Source: Mucilaginibacter sp. SMC90 (lineage in GTDB: Bacteria > Bacteroidota > Bacteroidia > Sphingobacteriales > Sphingobacteriaceae). From it: a stretch of 64,000 bases of DNA. This document shows, one piece after another, positions 1-8,333 of the stretch (its first letter is position 1; each line of letters begins with the position of its first letter). The stretch lies in NCBI RefSeq assembly GCF_022811725.1, contig NZ_CP094527.1, forward strand, positions 3,472,001 through 3,536,000, in the 5' to 3' direction. Position numbers and translations under genes: made by a program. The notes beneath the pieces are model-generated. The model was not told where the DNA came from. It made no database searches and saw nothing but the letters and a program-made list of their open reading frames with translations.

Positions 1-1104
1 ATTTACTTGTGGAGTGATGCATTACCATCATATACCGCATTTGATCCGCGGAAATATGCTTCGGATCCGTTAGCCTTAAACGCGTTTAATTCCGAGCTTT
101 TTGATGTTTCGCAATTAAAAGTTAACCCACAAACGGGCCTTAAGTACGAAGAGCCTGTAAACCCGGGTTCTCCAAAGTATTCGTTCCTTACGGATTTAAA
201 TGCGAATGGTGAACTGGCCGCCGTTGGCGCACCTACATTGGGTGCAGTGTTAAAAGATACGGTGATTGGCAAAAATATAGGATACGTAGCTCTTGGTTCT
301 TTCCCTGAGCTTAGTACATGCAAAGATGCACTTGATGTCGCGTTTTCGAAACTGACTGCGGCTGGTCCACAGCAATTGGTGGTTGACCTGAGGTACAACG
401 GCGGTGGCTTTGTTGAAACCTCGGAGTATGTGGCCAATTTAATTGCCCCACCAGCCCTAAGCGGAAAGGTGATGTTTTCAGAACAGTACAATGCTTTATT
501 ACAGGCGTCAAACGCAAGCATCCTTAAAAATCAAACTTATTATGATGCAAACGGCAAAACGGTAATTTACAAAGGCCGCACCGCTAACCTGGCTGATGTG
601 GATTATACCGAAGCCGGGAATACACACAAATTCAGTAAAAAAGGTGGATTGGAAACAGTAAAGGATATCTATTTCATCACCGCCTCGGCTACGGCTTCAG
701 CTGCCGAGTTGCTCATCAGCAGTATGAAACCCTATTTTAACGTGAAGCTTGTGGGCGGCACCACTTATGGTAAGCCCGTAGGTTTTTTTCCGGTGAAGAT
801 AGATGTTTACAGCGTTTATCTGTCAAGCTTCCTGATCCGTAACGCCCAGGGCTGGTCTGATTATTTTCAGGGGATCCCGGCAGATGTTCAGGTAGTGCAG
901 GGGGATGATCCTGTATTGGGAGACCCTGACGAGGCCTGTTTGAGCGCTGTACTCGGGCTCATCAATGGTGCATCATTAAGCACCGTGCAACAAAAGGCAA
1001 ATGACAAAAAGGTACAAACTGCTTCCATATTTAAATCAAACGCCGGAACTATAAGAGTTCCTGTCGGGATGGTCGAAAACAGATTGAAACTAAAGGATAA
1101 TTAA
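1..1104 (+). CDS. S41 family peptidase, C-terminal part (cut by window edge)
   Basis: The reading frame is open to base 1 with no convincing start, so the N-terminus lies outside the window. What remains is the catalytic domain of an S41 (C-terminal processing / tricorn-like) serine protease. A core strand with VDLRYNGGG lies near residues 125-133 (window numbering), and ITASATASAAEL follows at about 226-237; its second serine (about 233, in SAAE) is the expected nucleophile. These Bacteroidetes proteins are usually secreted or lipoproteins with a PDZ domain before this part, but neither can be seen here. The missing portion makes the substrate unguessable. The heme oxygenase gene follows after 37 nt. 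Confidence 0.85.
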   Translation: MYLWSDALPSYTAFDPRKYASDPLALNAFNSELFDVSQLKVNPQTGLKYEEPVNPGSPKYSFLTDLNANGELAAVGAPTLGAVLKDTVIGKNIGYVALGSFPELSTCKDALDVAFSKLTAAGPQQLVVDLRYNGGGFVETSEYVANLIAPPALSGKVMFSEQYNALLQASNASILKNQTYYDANGKTVIYKGRTANLADVDYTEAGNTHKFSKKGGLETVKDIYFITASATASAAELLISSMKPYFNVKLVGGTTYGKPVGFFPVKIDVYSVYLSSFLIRNAQGWSDYFQGIPADVQVVQGDDPVLGDPDEACLSAVLGLINGASLSTVQQKANDKKVQTASIFKSNAGTIRVPVGMVENRLKLKDN

Positions 1105-1141
1105 TATACAAAGGGGGAAATTCTCCCATAAAAACTAACAC

Positions 1142-1711
1142 ATGCTAAGTACAACCATTAAAGAGGCTACTAAAGAAGCCCACCAGCAATTAGAGAAAAA
1201 AGTAGTTCAGAAATTGAAAGCCATCCGCAGTAACCAGGATTATGCCGATCTGTTGAGGCATTTCTATGCTTACTTCAATCACCTGGAAAAAGCAATTGCG
1301 CCGTTTATCACAGCCGATCTTTTACCTGATTATGCACAACGCAGAAATTCATCCTTCCTTAAAAGTGATATAGAGGCGTTGGGCGGAAATGTCGATAATC
1401 TGCCGGAAACAACCGTTCCTGCAATCACGAACTCAATCCAGGCGCTTGGTGCTTTGTACGTAATGGAAGGCTCTATAATGGGTGGTAGTATCATTGTACA
1501 AATGCTGGCCAAAGGTGGTATTACTGAGGGGGTATCCTTCTTTTCGGGTTACGGGCCTACTACCGGCCAGATGTGGGGCGCTTTTATAGCTGTATTAAAT
1601 GCCAGCGCCAAAAACGACGGCGAAGAGGCTATTGCCGTACAAACTGCAAACGACACATTTAATCATTTCGCCGCTGTATTTGCGGAAGCAGAACAACCTG
1701 TTAACGGATAA
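1142..1711 (+). CDS. Biliverdin-producing heme oxygenase
   Basis: 189-residue cytoplasmic protein of the bacterial heme oxygenase family, which opens heme to biliverdin, CO and Fe(II). His14 in the first helix (KEAHQQLEKK) is the expected proximal heme ligand. The segment ALYVMEGSIMGGSII (about 102-116) matches the distal glycine-rich helix of the family. Length is typical of the compact BphO/HmuO type. No bacteriophytochrome lies beside it, as it often does for BphO. The next gene, 58 nt downstream on the same strand, is an AraC/PchR-like regulator of a kind often tied to iron, so iron scavenging from heme is the more likely job (inference). Confidence 0.85.
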   Translation: MLSTTIKEATKEAHQQLEKKVVQKLKAIRSNQDYADLLRHFYAYFNHLEKAIAPFITADLLPDYAQRRNSSFLKSDIEALGGNVDNLPETTVPAITNSIQALGALYVMEGSIMGGSIIVQMLAKGGITEGVSFFSGYGPTTGQMWGAFIAVLNASAKNDGEEAIAVQTANDTFNHFAAVFAEAEQPVNG

Positions 1712-1769
1712 TAAGCCGTTGCTGCATATTGGAGGATAAAAATAATAACTCTTTTTTAGTGAAATTGTA

Positions 1770-2762
1770 ATGAGGATAAGATCAAAGATTGAAGGTTTTG
1801 ATGAATGGTTATTTATTGAGGAATTGCCGGACGCATATTCGCCCGGCTCGCAGCTCTCTGAAAAGCATATTTCCATCAAAAGGGAGTCGGTAAAGAAGCT
1901 TTTCTATTATCAGTTAAGTTCAGGCGGATTGTTTTTGCTTCATTCCAATATGCAGTTCAATGACCCCATTCGTATCCTTTCGGAAGTTGAGGGAGAGACC
2001 ATCACTTCGCAATTTATATTTTATGAAGGGGGAAATATGCCGGTAAAGATCCCTCGGAAAGGCATTTATGGAAATAATCGCCATAACATCCGTTATATAC
2101 CTTCATCAAAAGGCAAATACGAAGTTATACCGGGGATGGAATACCGCTATTTCCTTATGGTACTTTCCAAAGAGTATTATTTCCATCTTATCGACAGGCA
2201 TGCCTTGATCCACTCCTCGTTTGTTGCGGCCATTATGGAAGGTAAATACACATCGCTTGCGGCGCAGGATTTAGCTGTAACTCCCGAAATGAAACGGGTG
2301 ATCAATGACATCTGCGAATGCAAAAAAACAGGGGAGATAAAAAAGTTTTATACCGAATCGAAAGTACTTGAGCTGCTTATGCTGCAGCTTGAACAGATGC
2401 AAAATAACAATGCCGATGATGATGGGCCGCAAATAAAAACGGAAGACCTGGAAAAGCTGTACCAGGCTAAAGAATTGCTTGATAAAGTATATGTTAACCC
2501 TCCAACAATTAAAAAACTTTCGAGGATAATAAGTTTAAATGAATTTAAACTTAAGCAGGGTTTTAAAGCCTATTACGGTACCACCGTGTATGGATATATT
2601 ACAAGACTCAGAATGGAGACAGCAAAAAAAATGATCATTAATGATCATAAAAGTATAGGGGAGGTGGCCCACGCTATTGGATTTAAGCACCAGGCCCACT
2701 TAACCAGTGCTTTCAAAAAATATTACGGGATTTTACCAAGCGAGATAAAGTTAACAGTGTAA
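1770..2762 (+). CDS. AraC family transcriptional regulator (PchR-like)
   Basis: 330 residues. The N-terminal two thirds form a ligand-sensing region without clear motifs. The last ~95 residues are an AraC double helix-turn-helix: first HTH around IKKLSRIISLNEFKLKQGFK, second around IGEVAHAIGFKHQAHLTSAF, ending in the typical YYGILPSEIK. Overall shape and length match the PchR branch, which in other bacteria senses siderophores or iron-related ligands. Its place directly behind a heme oxygenase gene supports an iron-responsive role, but the ligand cannot be read from sequence. It converges with the MFS gene on the other strand, 64 nt away. Confidence 0.85.
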   Translation: MRIRSKIEGFDEWLFIEELPDAYSPGSQLSEKHISIKRESVKKLFYYQLSSGGLFLLHSNMQFNDPIRILSEVEGETITSQFIFYEGGNMPVKIPRKGIYGNNRHNIRYIPSSKGKYEVIPGMEYRYFLMVLSKEYYFHLIDRHALIHSSFVAAIMEGKYTSLAAQDLAVTPEMKRVINDICECKKTGEIKKFYTESKVLELLMLQLEQMQNNNADDDGPQIKTEDLEKLYQAKELLDKVYVNPPTIKKLSRIISLNEFKLKQGFKAYYGTTVYGYITRLRMETAKKMIINDHKSIGEVAHAIGFKHQAHLTSAFKKYYGILPSEIKLTV

Positions 2763-2826
2763 TTGTTTTGGGACAATAGATTAGTAAGACTTTATATACC
2801 ATTCGGCGTAACTTAAATGAACATAA

Positions 2827-4230
2827 TTATTTATCAGCGGGGGTTATGCCCGGTACCTCTCGCTTTTTATTTTTCAGGCCTCGTGCTACTAAAAATAGCG
2901 CAAAAACGGTTAAGGCAATAGATATCACCGCACTTTTAGAAACCGCACCCAAAATAGCCAGGTTGCCTCCCGCGGCCATAGCACCGAAAACGGCAACACC
3001 TATGGCTCCGGCTGTTTGCCTTGCTGTATTTAATATTGCCGAAGCTGTTCCTGATAATGTTTTATCCACACTGGATAAAATACCATTGATCATAGCAGGT
3101 ACAGCAAGGCCCATTCCCATAGGAATGATCAGAAAAGGCAGAAAAAGTTCAAGGTAGGGTGTATGCTCATGAGCTATAAATAACCCGGCAAACCCGGCTG
3201 CGAACATGATAAGGCCTGCAACAATAGGCTTATGAATACCGTAACGATTAATTACGCGACTGCTAATTACATTGGAAATTACAAATCCTATTGTTAGCGG
3301 AAGAAAGGCAAACCCGGCAGTAAGCGAAGGATAATTAAGCACCTTTTGCAGGTACAAACTCAGTATGAAAACAGTGCCATAGTAGGAACCATTTAAAACG
3401 GCACCCAATACCAAAAGTGAATTGAATTGCCCCGACTTAAACAAATGAAAGGGCAGCATCGGATGAGCTACTTTAGTCTCTATCCATAAGAAAACACCAA
3501 ATAACAGCAAGCTCAATAGCAATCCGCCCCAAATCATCACGTTGCTAAACCCGAGCCTTGGCACCTCAATAATGACGCTGATCAGTATGGTTACCGATAA
3601 CATCCAGATGAATTGACCTGCGAGGTCGAAGCTTTTCTTACTTGTTTTTGCAGTTTGCTCCATTTTGAAACTCAAAATATAGCCAATAACACAAATTGGG
3701 ATGTTAACTATAAAAATATAACGCCAGCTGCTAAATGCTATCAGTAAACCGCCAATGGTAGGGCCGGCAGCGAGGGCGGCGCTACCTGCTGCTGTCCATA
3801 AACCTACAGCGCGTGTGCGGAGCTTCGGCGTATGAGCGAATTGGTGATTAAGCAATGCCAGCGAGCTTGGAATCATCATGGCTGCACCAATGCCCTGAGT
3901 TATCCTGAAAATGATGAGTGTAAGGGCATCTGGCGCCAATCCGCAGCCTGCTGATGCAATGCCGAAGATGATCAAGCCCATCTGAAAAATCCTTTTTGAC
4001 CCTAACAAATCGCTAAGACTACCTGCTGATAGCATAAGCACTGCAAAAGCAAGGGTATAAGAATCTATCACCCATTGAAGGGTGCTGATACCGGCATGAT
4101 AGGCTTTGGCTATTTCGGGTAAGGCTATATTAACGATGGAAACATCAAGCTGGGCTACTACGAAGGCGAGGCTGGTAGTTAATACGGCCCAACCAAAGCC
4201 CGGCGGATTTGTACTTGTTTTTTGACTCAT
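2827..4230 (-). CDS. MFS drug exporter, DHA2 (EmrB/QacA-like) family
   Basis: I start at the ATG at 4230 (MSQKTSTNPPGFGW), not at the in-frame ATG at 4263, because the extra residues are not hydrophobic and family members begin near here. The 467-residue product is strongly hydrophobic with about 14 predicted membrane helices. It opens with LDVSIVNIALPEIAKAYHAG, the motif D1/motif 1 region of DHA2 proton antiporters, and has the motif A-like loop GSLSDLLGSKRIF. Such proteins export drugs or toxic organics by proton exchange across the inner membrane. It stands alone: the ArsR-led operon upstream ends in its own terminator (4345-4395). Confidence 0.88.
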   Translation of the reverse strand: MSQKTSTNPPGFGWAVLTTSLAFVVAQLDVSIVNIALPEIAKAYHAGISTLQWVIDSYTLAFAVLMLSAGSLSDLLGSKRIFQMGLIIFGIASAGCGLAPDALTLIIFRITQGIGAAMMIPSSLALLNHQFAHTPKLRTRAVGLWTAAGSAALAAGPTIGGLLIAFSSWRYIFIVNIPICVIGYILSFKMEQTAKTSKKSFDLAGQFIWMLSVTILISVIIEVPRLGFSNVMIWGGLLLSLLLFGVFLWIETKVAHPMLPFHLFKSGQFNSLLVLGAVLNGSYYGTVFILSLYLQKVLNYPSLTAGFAFLPLTIGFVISNVISSRVINRYGIHKPIVAGLIMFAAGFAGLFIAHEHTPYLELFLPFLIIPMGMGLAVPAMINGILSSVDKTLSGTASAILNTARQTAGAIGVAVFGAMAAGGNLAILGAVSKSAVISIALTVFALFLVARGLKNKKREVPGITPADK

Positions 4231-4344
4231 ATGAAGCAGCCAAAGGTAAGGATCAATTTGCACCGGGAATGGTACTATTCAACGGTTTGCTGGGGTAACC
4301 TGTTTATTGACCCCGGTGTGACTTATAGCAAGAGTTTGCCAGGG

Positions 4345-4395
4345 TAAAAAAGCATACTAACCAGATCGCTTGGTTTAAACAGACCTGGTTAGTAT
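4345..4395 (-). terminator. Rho-independent terminator of the ArsR-led operon
   Basis: Perfect 11-bp inverted repeat (4354-4364 with 4385-4395, ATACTAACCAG / CTGGTTAGTAT) with a 20-nt loop. On the minus strand it is followed by GC and six T. It sits 25 nt after the SRPBCC stop codon. The loop is long for a terminator, so a second role as an operator for the MFS gene is possible. Confidence 0.7.
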
Positions 4396-4419
4396 ACGTG
4401 TGGTTGTTATTGGCAACAG

Positions 4420-4920
4420 CTATTTTATATCCCCTGCTTCAAAAAGCTCGTCCAGGCGCTGGTGCGAATCGTTAACACCGCGCTCCATGCCTGACTTTAA
4501 CATGCCGTCACGGTCAGCTACGGATTGAAAAACTGACTGAACGGTTACTCTTGTTCTGTTATCAGGCAATGCCTCAAACAGAGTTGTTTCAAGCGTAACG
4601 TGGCCACTTTCAGGCATGCCCTCAAATTCAAATGTTTGTATAATACGTTCGGGTTCACTTATGTTGTGTATTACACCATGAAAACAATAGTCGTTACCGG
4701 CCTTATCTGAGTGGATGTATCGATAAGAGCCTCCGCTACGGCAGTCATATCTATCTATACTCATTTTAAGTTCGCGGGGGCCAAGCCATCTTACAATAAG
4801 ATCAGGATCTGTAAAAGCTTTAAAAACAAGTTCGCGCGGTGCTTCAAATTCGCGGGTTATAAAAAGCTCCTGTTTGCCTGGTTCGGCTTTAATGCCGGTT
4901 TGATTTTTTGTGGTGATCAT
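4420..4920 (-). CDS. SRPBCC domain protein, AHSA1/CalC type
   Basis: 166 residues making one START/Bet v1-like fold. It opens with the family hallmark ITREFEAPRELVFKAFTDPDLIVRWLGP and has GSYRYIHSDKAGNDYCFHG in the middle and ETTLFEALPDNRTRVTVQS near the end. The family binds hydrophobic ligands; the exact ligand is unknown. It is the last gene of the minus-strand run ArsR, VOC, VOC, SRPBCC, lying 24 nt after the PhnB-like VOC gene and before a good terminator. ArsR plus SRPBCC/VOC groupings are common in Bacteroidetes and are usually annotated as environmental-response genes, without a defined reaction. Confidence 0.85.
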   Translation of the reverse strand: MITTKNQTGIKAEPGKQELFITREFEAPRELVFKAFTDPDLIVRWLGPRELKMSIDRYDCRSGGSYRYIHSDKAGNDYCFHGVIHNISEPERIIQTFEFEGMPESGHVTLETTLFEALPDNRTRVTVQSVFQSVADRDGMLKSGMERGVNDSHQRLDELFEAGDIK

Positions 4921-4944
4921 GGTGTTTTTTATTTAGGTGATTGG

Positions 4945-5433
4945 TTAATCATTATCATAAGCCTCCTGCAAAAGCTTGATATCCATTTTGGTCATCTGCA
5001 TCATGGCAGCCATAACTCTTTTGGCTTTTTCAGGGTTTTCGTTGTTGTAAAGTAATTCGCTCATCACTTCCGGAACAATTTGCCAGGTAACGCCAAATTT
5101 ATCATCAAGCCAGCCGCATTGGCTGGTTTTTCCGCCGCCGGCAGGTAAAGCCTCCCACAGGTAATCAATTTCTTCCTGATCTTTGCAATTGATGTAAAAG
5201 GAAGTAGCAGGCGAGAACTTGAACATCGGCCCGCCATCTAAAGCCAAAAACTGCTGGTCCTCTATCCGGAAGGTTCCAACTGTCATTTTACGACCATTAC
5301 CCGGATCTGTAAGAGAACTAACTTCACTTTCTGAGTTTTTGAATACCGAAGTATAAAACTTTAATGCTTCTTCAAGGTTGCCATTAAACCATAAAAAAGG
5401 GGTTAATTTCTGGGTTGCTTTAAATGTTGCCAT
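4945..5433 (-). CDS. VOC family protein, PhnB-like
   Basis: 162 residues of the vicinal-oxygen-chelate superfamily, PhnB / '3-demethylubiquinone methyltransferase-like' branch. The start KLTPFLWFNGNLEEALKFYTSVF and the QCGWLDDKFGVTWQIVPEVM block are characteristic. Members of this branch often lack a full metal site and have no assigned reaction, so a binding or detoxification role is only a guess. A perfect -7 box (5478-5485, minus strand) in the 121-nt gap upstream suggests that this gene and the SRPBCC gene can also be transcribed separately from ArsR. Confidence 0.85.
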   Translation of the reverse strand: MATFKATQKLTPFLWFNGNLEEALKFYTSVFKNSESEVSSLTDPGNGRKMTVGTFRIEDQQFLALDGGPMFKFSPATSFYINCKDQEEIDYLWEALPAGGGKTSQCGWLDDKFGVTWQIVPEVMSELLYNNENPEKAKRVMAAMMQMTKMDIKLLQEAYDND

Positions 5434-5477
5434 TGGTTTTTGTTTTAATTGATTAAAATTTGTTGCTTTTGATATCT

Positions 5478-5485
5478 CAAAGTTA
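5478..5485 (-). promoter_or_regulatory. Possible internal -7 promoter box
   Basis: Read on the minus strand this is TAACTTTG, a perfect match to the Bacteroidetes -7 consensus TAnnTTTG, 44 nt before the PhnB-like start codon. I see no TTTG at the expected upstream distance, so it may be weak or accidental. Confidence 0.4.
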
Positions 5486-5554
5486 CCTGCATCGACGGGG
5501 GCTCATGGAGTGTAAAAACGACGAGTTAAGGGGGCATTAACGACAAATTGGTTT

Positions 5555-5974
5555 TTATCTTCCTGGCATTTTGCTCATATCCATGTGCAGTACATTCCAG
5601 CTGTGGCCATCAGGGTCTGTAAACAGGCAACCGTACATCCAGCCGTCCATTTCGCGGGGCTTATGATTGCTTTTGCCGCCTGCTGCAACGGCTTTTTGTG
5701 CCCATTGGTCAACTTCCTCCTTACTTTCCGCGTCGATGGATAGCAGTACTTCAACGCCAATAGCAGTATCAGCAAGACCGCAGTTTTCGACAAAGCCTTT
5801 AAAGGTGGCTTCATCAAAAAGCATAACCGTAACATCTTTTTCTCCAACCTGCATAGCTGCAGAGTTTGGTCCATTCCCAAATTGCGAATTAAACCTAAAG
5901 CCGAGTTTGCTGAAAAACTCCTTCGATACATTTACATCTTTTACAGGCAGATTGATCCAGAATTGCTTTGTCAT
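5555..5974 (-). CDS. VOC family protein (glyoxalase/bleomycin-resistance-like)
   Basis: 139 residues, one VOC domain of two beta-alpha-beta-beta-beta halves. It begins TKQFWINLPVKDVNVSKEFFSKLGF and ends with GCLFTDPDGHSWNVLHMDMS, where the DPDGHSWNV block is the usual second metal-side strand. The exact substrate is unknown; relatives include glyoxalase, dioxygenase and antibiotic-binding proteins. It lies 6 nt after the ArsR gene, so the two are surely co-transcribed. It is only distantly related to the other VOC protein in the operon, which belongs to a different branch. Confidence 0.85.
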   Translation of the reverse strand: MTKQFWINLPVKDVNVSKEFFSKLGFRFNSQFGNGPNSAAMQVGEKDVTVMLFDEATFKGFVENCGLADTAIGVEVLLSIDAESKEEVDQWAQKAVAAGGKSNHKPREMDGWMYGCLFTDPDGHSWNVLHMDMSKMPGR

Positions 5975-5980
5975 AATTGA

Positions 5981-6310
5981 TTATTTTAAAGGTTTATTAT
6001 TGCTTTTTAGTTCTTCAAGGAGGGTGTCAAGGGCATCAAATTTTTCTTCCCAAACTTTGCGGTAGCGTTCTACCCATTTGGCTACTTCGTCAAGTTGTTT
6101 CAGCCGGGGCTCACAATATCGTTCCCTGCCGTGTTTCTTAATAGTTATAAGGCCGCACTCGGTGAGGATTTTTATATGCTGGGATATGGCTGGGCGACTT
6201 ACATCAAAATTATCTGCTATGGCATTCAGGTTCATTGGCTTAAACGCTATGAGATTGATAATATCCCTGCGGGTTGGATCGGCGATGGCCTGAAAAACGT
6301 CTCGTCTCAT
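5981..6310 (-). CDS. ArsR family winged-helix repressor
   Basis: 109 residues, a small winged-helix protein: RRDVFQAIADPTRRDIINLIAFKPMNLNAIADNFDVSRPAISQHIKILTECGLI with the recognition helix SRPAISQHIK. I see no ELCVCD-type metal-binding cysteine motif (one Cys in TECGL, one in YCEPR), so it probably belongs to the non-metal group that commonly controls SRPBCC/VOC operons. It is first in a four-gene operon. The 44-bp palindromic region directly upstream, overlapping a near-perfect promoter, is its likely operator and implies autorepression. Confidence 0.9.
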   Translation of the reverse strand: MRRDVFQAIADPTRRDIINLIAFKPMNLNAIADNFDVSRPAISQHIKILTECGLITIKKHGRERYCEPRLKQLDEVAKWVERYRKVWEEKFDALDTLLEELKSNNKPLK

Positions 6311-6328
6311 CTGGGTTAAAAATTTATA

Positions 6329-6372
6329 CGTAAGTGATTGCTTACAAAATTATATGTAAGCAATCACTTACG
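6329..6372 (-). promoter_or_regulatory. ArsR operator: 17-bp perfect inverted repeat
   Basis: Two perfect 17-bp arms (6329-6345 and 6356-6372, CGTAAGTGATTGCTTAC and its complement) flank a 10-nt A/T spacer, 18 nt before the ArsR start codon. The arms cover the region between the -33 and -7 boxes and the predicted transcription start, the expected arrangement for a repressor that blocks RNA polymerase. Confidence 0.82.
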
Positions 6373-6376
6373 CAAA
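6345..6376 (-). promoter_or_regulatory. Promoter of the ArsR operon
   Basis: On the minus strand, TTTG (6373-6376), 20 nt, then TAATTTTG (6345-6352): a perfect TAnnTTTG -7 box with a TTTG -33 box. The -7 box fills the spacer of the operator palindrome. Confidence 0.78.
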
Positions 6377-6490
6377 TTTTACTAAAGTTTTTTTTACGAT
6401 GGATTAAAAGTTAAGAAACCCAGACGTCCCGGTCTGTATACATTCTAAAAAAAATCATCATCTTTGTGCCTCATAATATATCCTTACAGT

Positions 6491-7267
6491 ATGTTGTTTG
6501 AACAAATAAGCCAAAAGCCGTTCTTTATTCTTGGTCCGTGTGTAATGGAAAACCAGGAGTTATTATACACCGTTGCAGAAAAGGTTGCCGAAATGGGGCA
6601 GAAGTATAACGTACCTGTGATCTTTAAATCGTCATTTGATAAAGCTAACCGTACTTCAATCCATTCGTACCGCGGCCCGGGTTTAGAAAAAGGCATGGAA
6701 ATGTTGCTGAATGTTAAGCAGCGTTTTGGCTTGCCGGTTACTACGGATATTCATGAGCCCTTCCAGGCAGCTATTGTAGCTGAGGTTGCTGATATATTAC
6801 AGATTCCCGCGTTTTTATGCCGCCAAACCGATCTGTTGGTTGCAGCTGCCGAAACCGGTAAGATAGTTAACGTAAAAAAAGCGCAGTTCCTTTCAGGGCA
6901 TGATATGTTTTATCCTGCTCAAAAAGTTATTGAAGTCGGTAACAACCAGGTGATATTAACCGAGCGTGGTAATATGTATGGTTATAATAACCTGGCTGTC
7001 GATTTCAGGAATATTTATGATATGAAAGCATTCGGCCATCCGGTTTGTATGGATTGTACACACTCGGTGCAACGCCCGGGCGGAGCAGGCGGCAAAACCG
7101 GAGGAGACCGCACCTTTGTACCTATGATGGCACTGGCAGCTAAGGCCTTTGGAGCAGATGGATATTTCATGGAAACCCATCCAGACCCTGATAATGCATT
7201 AAGCGATGGCCCGAATATGATTAGGCTGCACGAGCTGGAGAAAACCCTGGCTCCATTGATCGGATAA
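6491..7267 (+). CDS. kdsA: 3-deoxy-8-phosphooctulonate synthase (KDO-8-P synthase), metal-dependent class
   Basis: Condenses phosphoenolpyruvate with arabinose 5-phosphate to KDO 8-phosphate for lipopolysaccharide. I use the ATG at 6491 (MLFEQISQKPFFILGPC, 258 residues) rather than the TTG at 6464. Family blocks are clear: FKSSFDKANRTSIHSYRGPG, TTDIHEP, LCRQTDLLVAAA, VKKAQFLSG, THSVQRPGG and FMETHPDPDNALSDGPNM. Cys17 in GPCVMEN matches the metal-ligand Cys of the Aquifex-type enzyme; E. coli KdsA has Asn there. This predicts a metal-dependent enzyme. kdsD follows after 22 nt, making a KDO operon. A -7-like CATCTTTG lies at 6459-6466. Confidence 0.95.
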   Translation: MLFEQISQKPFFILGPCVMENQELLYTVAEKVAEMGQKYNVPVIFKSSFDKANRTSIHSYRGPGLEKGMEMLLNVKQRFGLPVTTDIHEPFQAAIVAEVADILQIPAFLCRQTDLLVAAAETGKIVNVKKAQFLSGHDMFYPAQKVIEVGNNQVILTERGNMYGYNNLAVDFRNIYDMKAFGHPVCMDCTHSVQRPGGAGGKTGGDRTFVPMMALAAKAFGADGYFMETHPDPDNALSDGPNMIRLHELEKTLAPLIG

Positions 7268-7289
7268 TTTTTGTAGTGTGTCCGGATCT

Positions 7290-8225
7290 ATGAAAGATAT
7301 TGCAAAAAGGGTTTTTGATATTGAAATTGAATCGCTGCAGCATGTGGCCGGTTTAATTGACGATGCTTTTGCTGCTACTGTTGATGTAATTCTTCAATCA
7401 ACAGGGAAGCTGGTAGTTATAGGCATTGGCAAATCTGGCCTTATCGGCAAAAAGATAGCGGCTACGCTGTCAAGCACAGGTACTCCAAGTTTCTTTTTGC
7501 ACCCGGGCGAAGCTTTTCACGGCGATTTGGGTATGGTAAGTAGCAATGATATCGTTTTGCTGATTTCCTACTCGGGTGAAACTGATGAGGTGCTAAAGCT
7601 TATCCCATATTTAAAATGGAATAAAAATGTCATGATCGCCATAACTGGTAATCCGGCATCAACGGTTGCCAAAAACTGTAGTTATCATCTTAATATAAAA
7701 GTTGAACGGGAGGCATGCCCGCTTGAACTGGCACCTACATCATCAACTACTGCTGCATTGGTTATGGGCGATGCCCTTGCCATAGCGCTAATGGAATCGC
7801 GCAATTTTCAGCAGCATGATTTTGCCCGTTTCCATCCGGGAGGCAGTCTTGGGCGTAAGTTGCTTGTAAAAGTTAAAGATCTGATGCGTACTGATAAGCT
7901 GCCTTTTATCAATGAAGATGCTTCATTTATGGATCTGTTATTGCGCATGTCTGAAGGCAGGTTAGGTATGGTTATGGTAGGTGATGCATCCCGGATAAGC
8001 GGGGTTGTAACAGATGGTGATCTTCGCCGGGCTTTACTTAAGCATCCGGATACTTCAACCTTAACAATAGCTGAAATTATGACCCTTAACCCCGTTGTTA
8101 TTGATGAAAATGAGTTTGTGGGGTATGCAGAGCAGCTGATGCTCGAAAAGAAAATAACTACGTTACTGGTTGGCTCGGCCGAAGAAAGATCAATAACGGG
8201 TGTTTATCAGATATATACGGCATAA
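7290..8225 (+). CDS. kdsD: Arabinose-5-phosphate isomerase (KpsF/GutQ family)
   Basis: Interconverts ribulose 5-phosphate and arabinose 5-phosphate, supplying the substrate of the preceding kdsA product. About 311 residues from the ATG at 7290; a GTG at 7278 would add four residues. The N-terminal SIS sugar-phosphate isomerase domain is obvious (VIGIGKSGLIGKKIAATLSS, then HPGEAFHGDLGMV, ISYSGETDEV and PTSSTTAALVMGDALAIALM). Two CBS domains follow (from VKDLMRTDKLPFI and AEIMTLNPVVIDE). That three-domain layout is the family standard. A role in KDO rather than capsule or gut operons is inferred from the kdsA neighbour. Confidence 0.93.
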   Translation: MKDIAKRVFDIEIESLQHVAGLIDDAFAATVDVILQSTGKLVVIGIGKSGLIGKKIAATLSSTGTPSFFLHPGEAFHGDLGMVSSNDIVLLISYSGETDEVLKLIPYLKWNKNVMIAITGNPASTVAKNCSYHLNIKVEREACPLELAPTSSTTAALVMGDALAIALMESRNFQQHDFARFHPGGSLGRKLLVKVKDLMRTDKLPFINEDASFMDLLLRMSEGRLGMVMVGDASRISGVVTDGDLRRALLKHPDTSTLTIAEIMTLNPVVIDENEFVGYAEQLMLEKKITTLLVGSAEERSITGVYQIYTA

Positions 8226-8333
8226 ATAGCTAAGGGTAGCGGTGGTTGTATACTCTTTGCCTTTGCGATAGCTCATTTTAGTAATATTTAGTTAACTTTA
8301 CCGGTATCTATAATCTTCTACCGTACTAATTAA

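Noticed and set aside
3..521. 172-codon open frame antisense to the S41 peptidase
   Set aside because: No domain or signal; it mirrors the clearly coding plus strand with its S41 motifs.
5575..5931. 118-codon alternative frame inside the VOC gene
   Set aside because: The VOC frame carries the family motifs and fits the operon; this frame is a shifted shadow.
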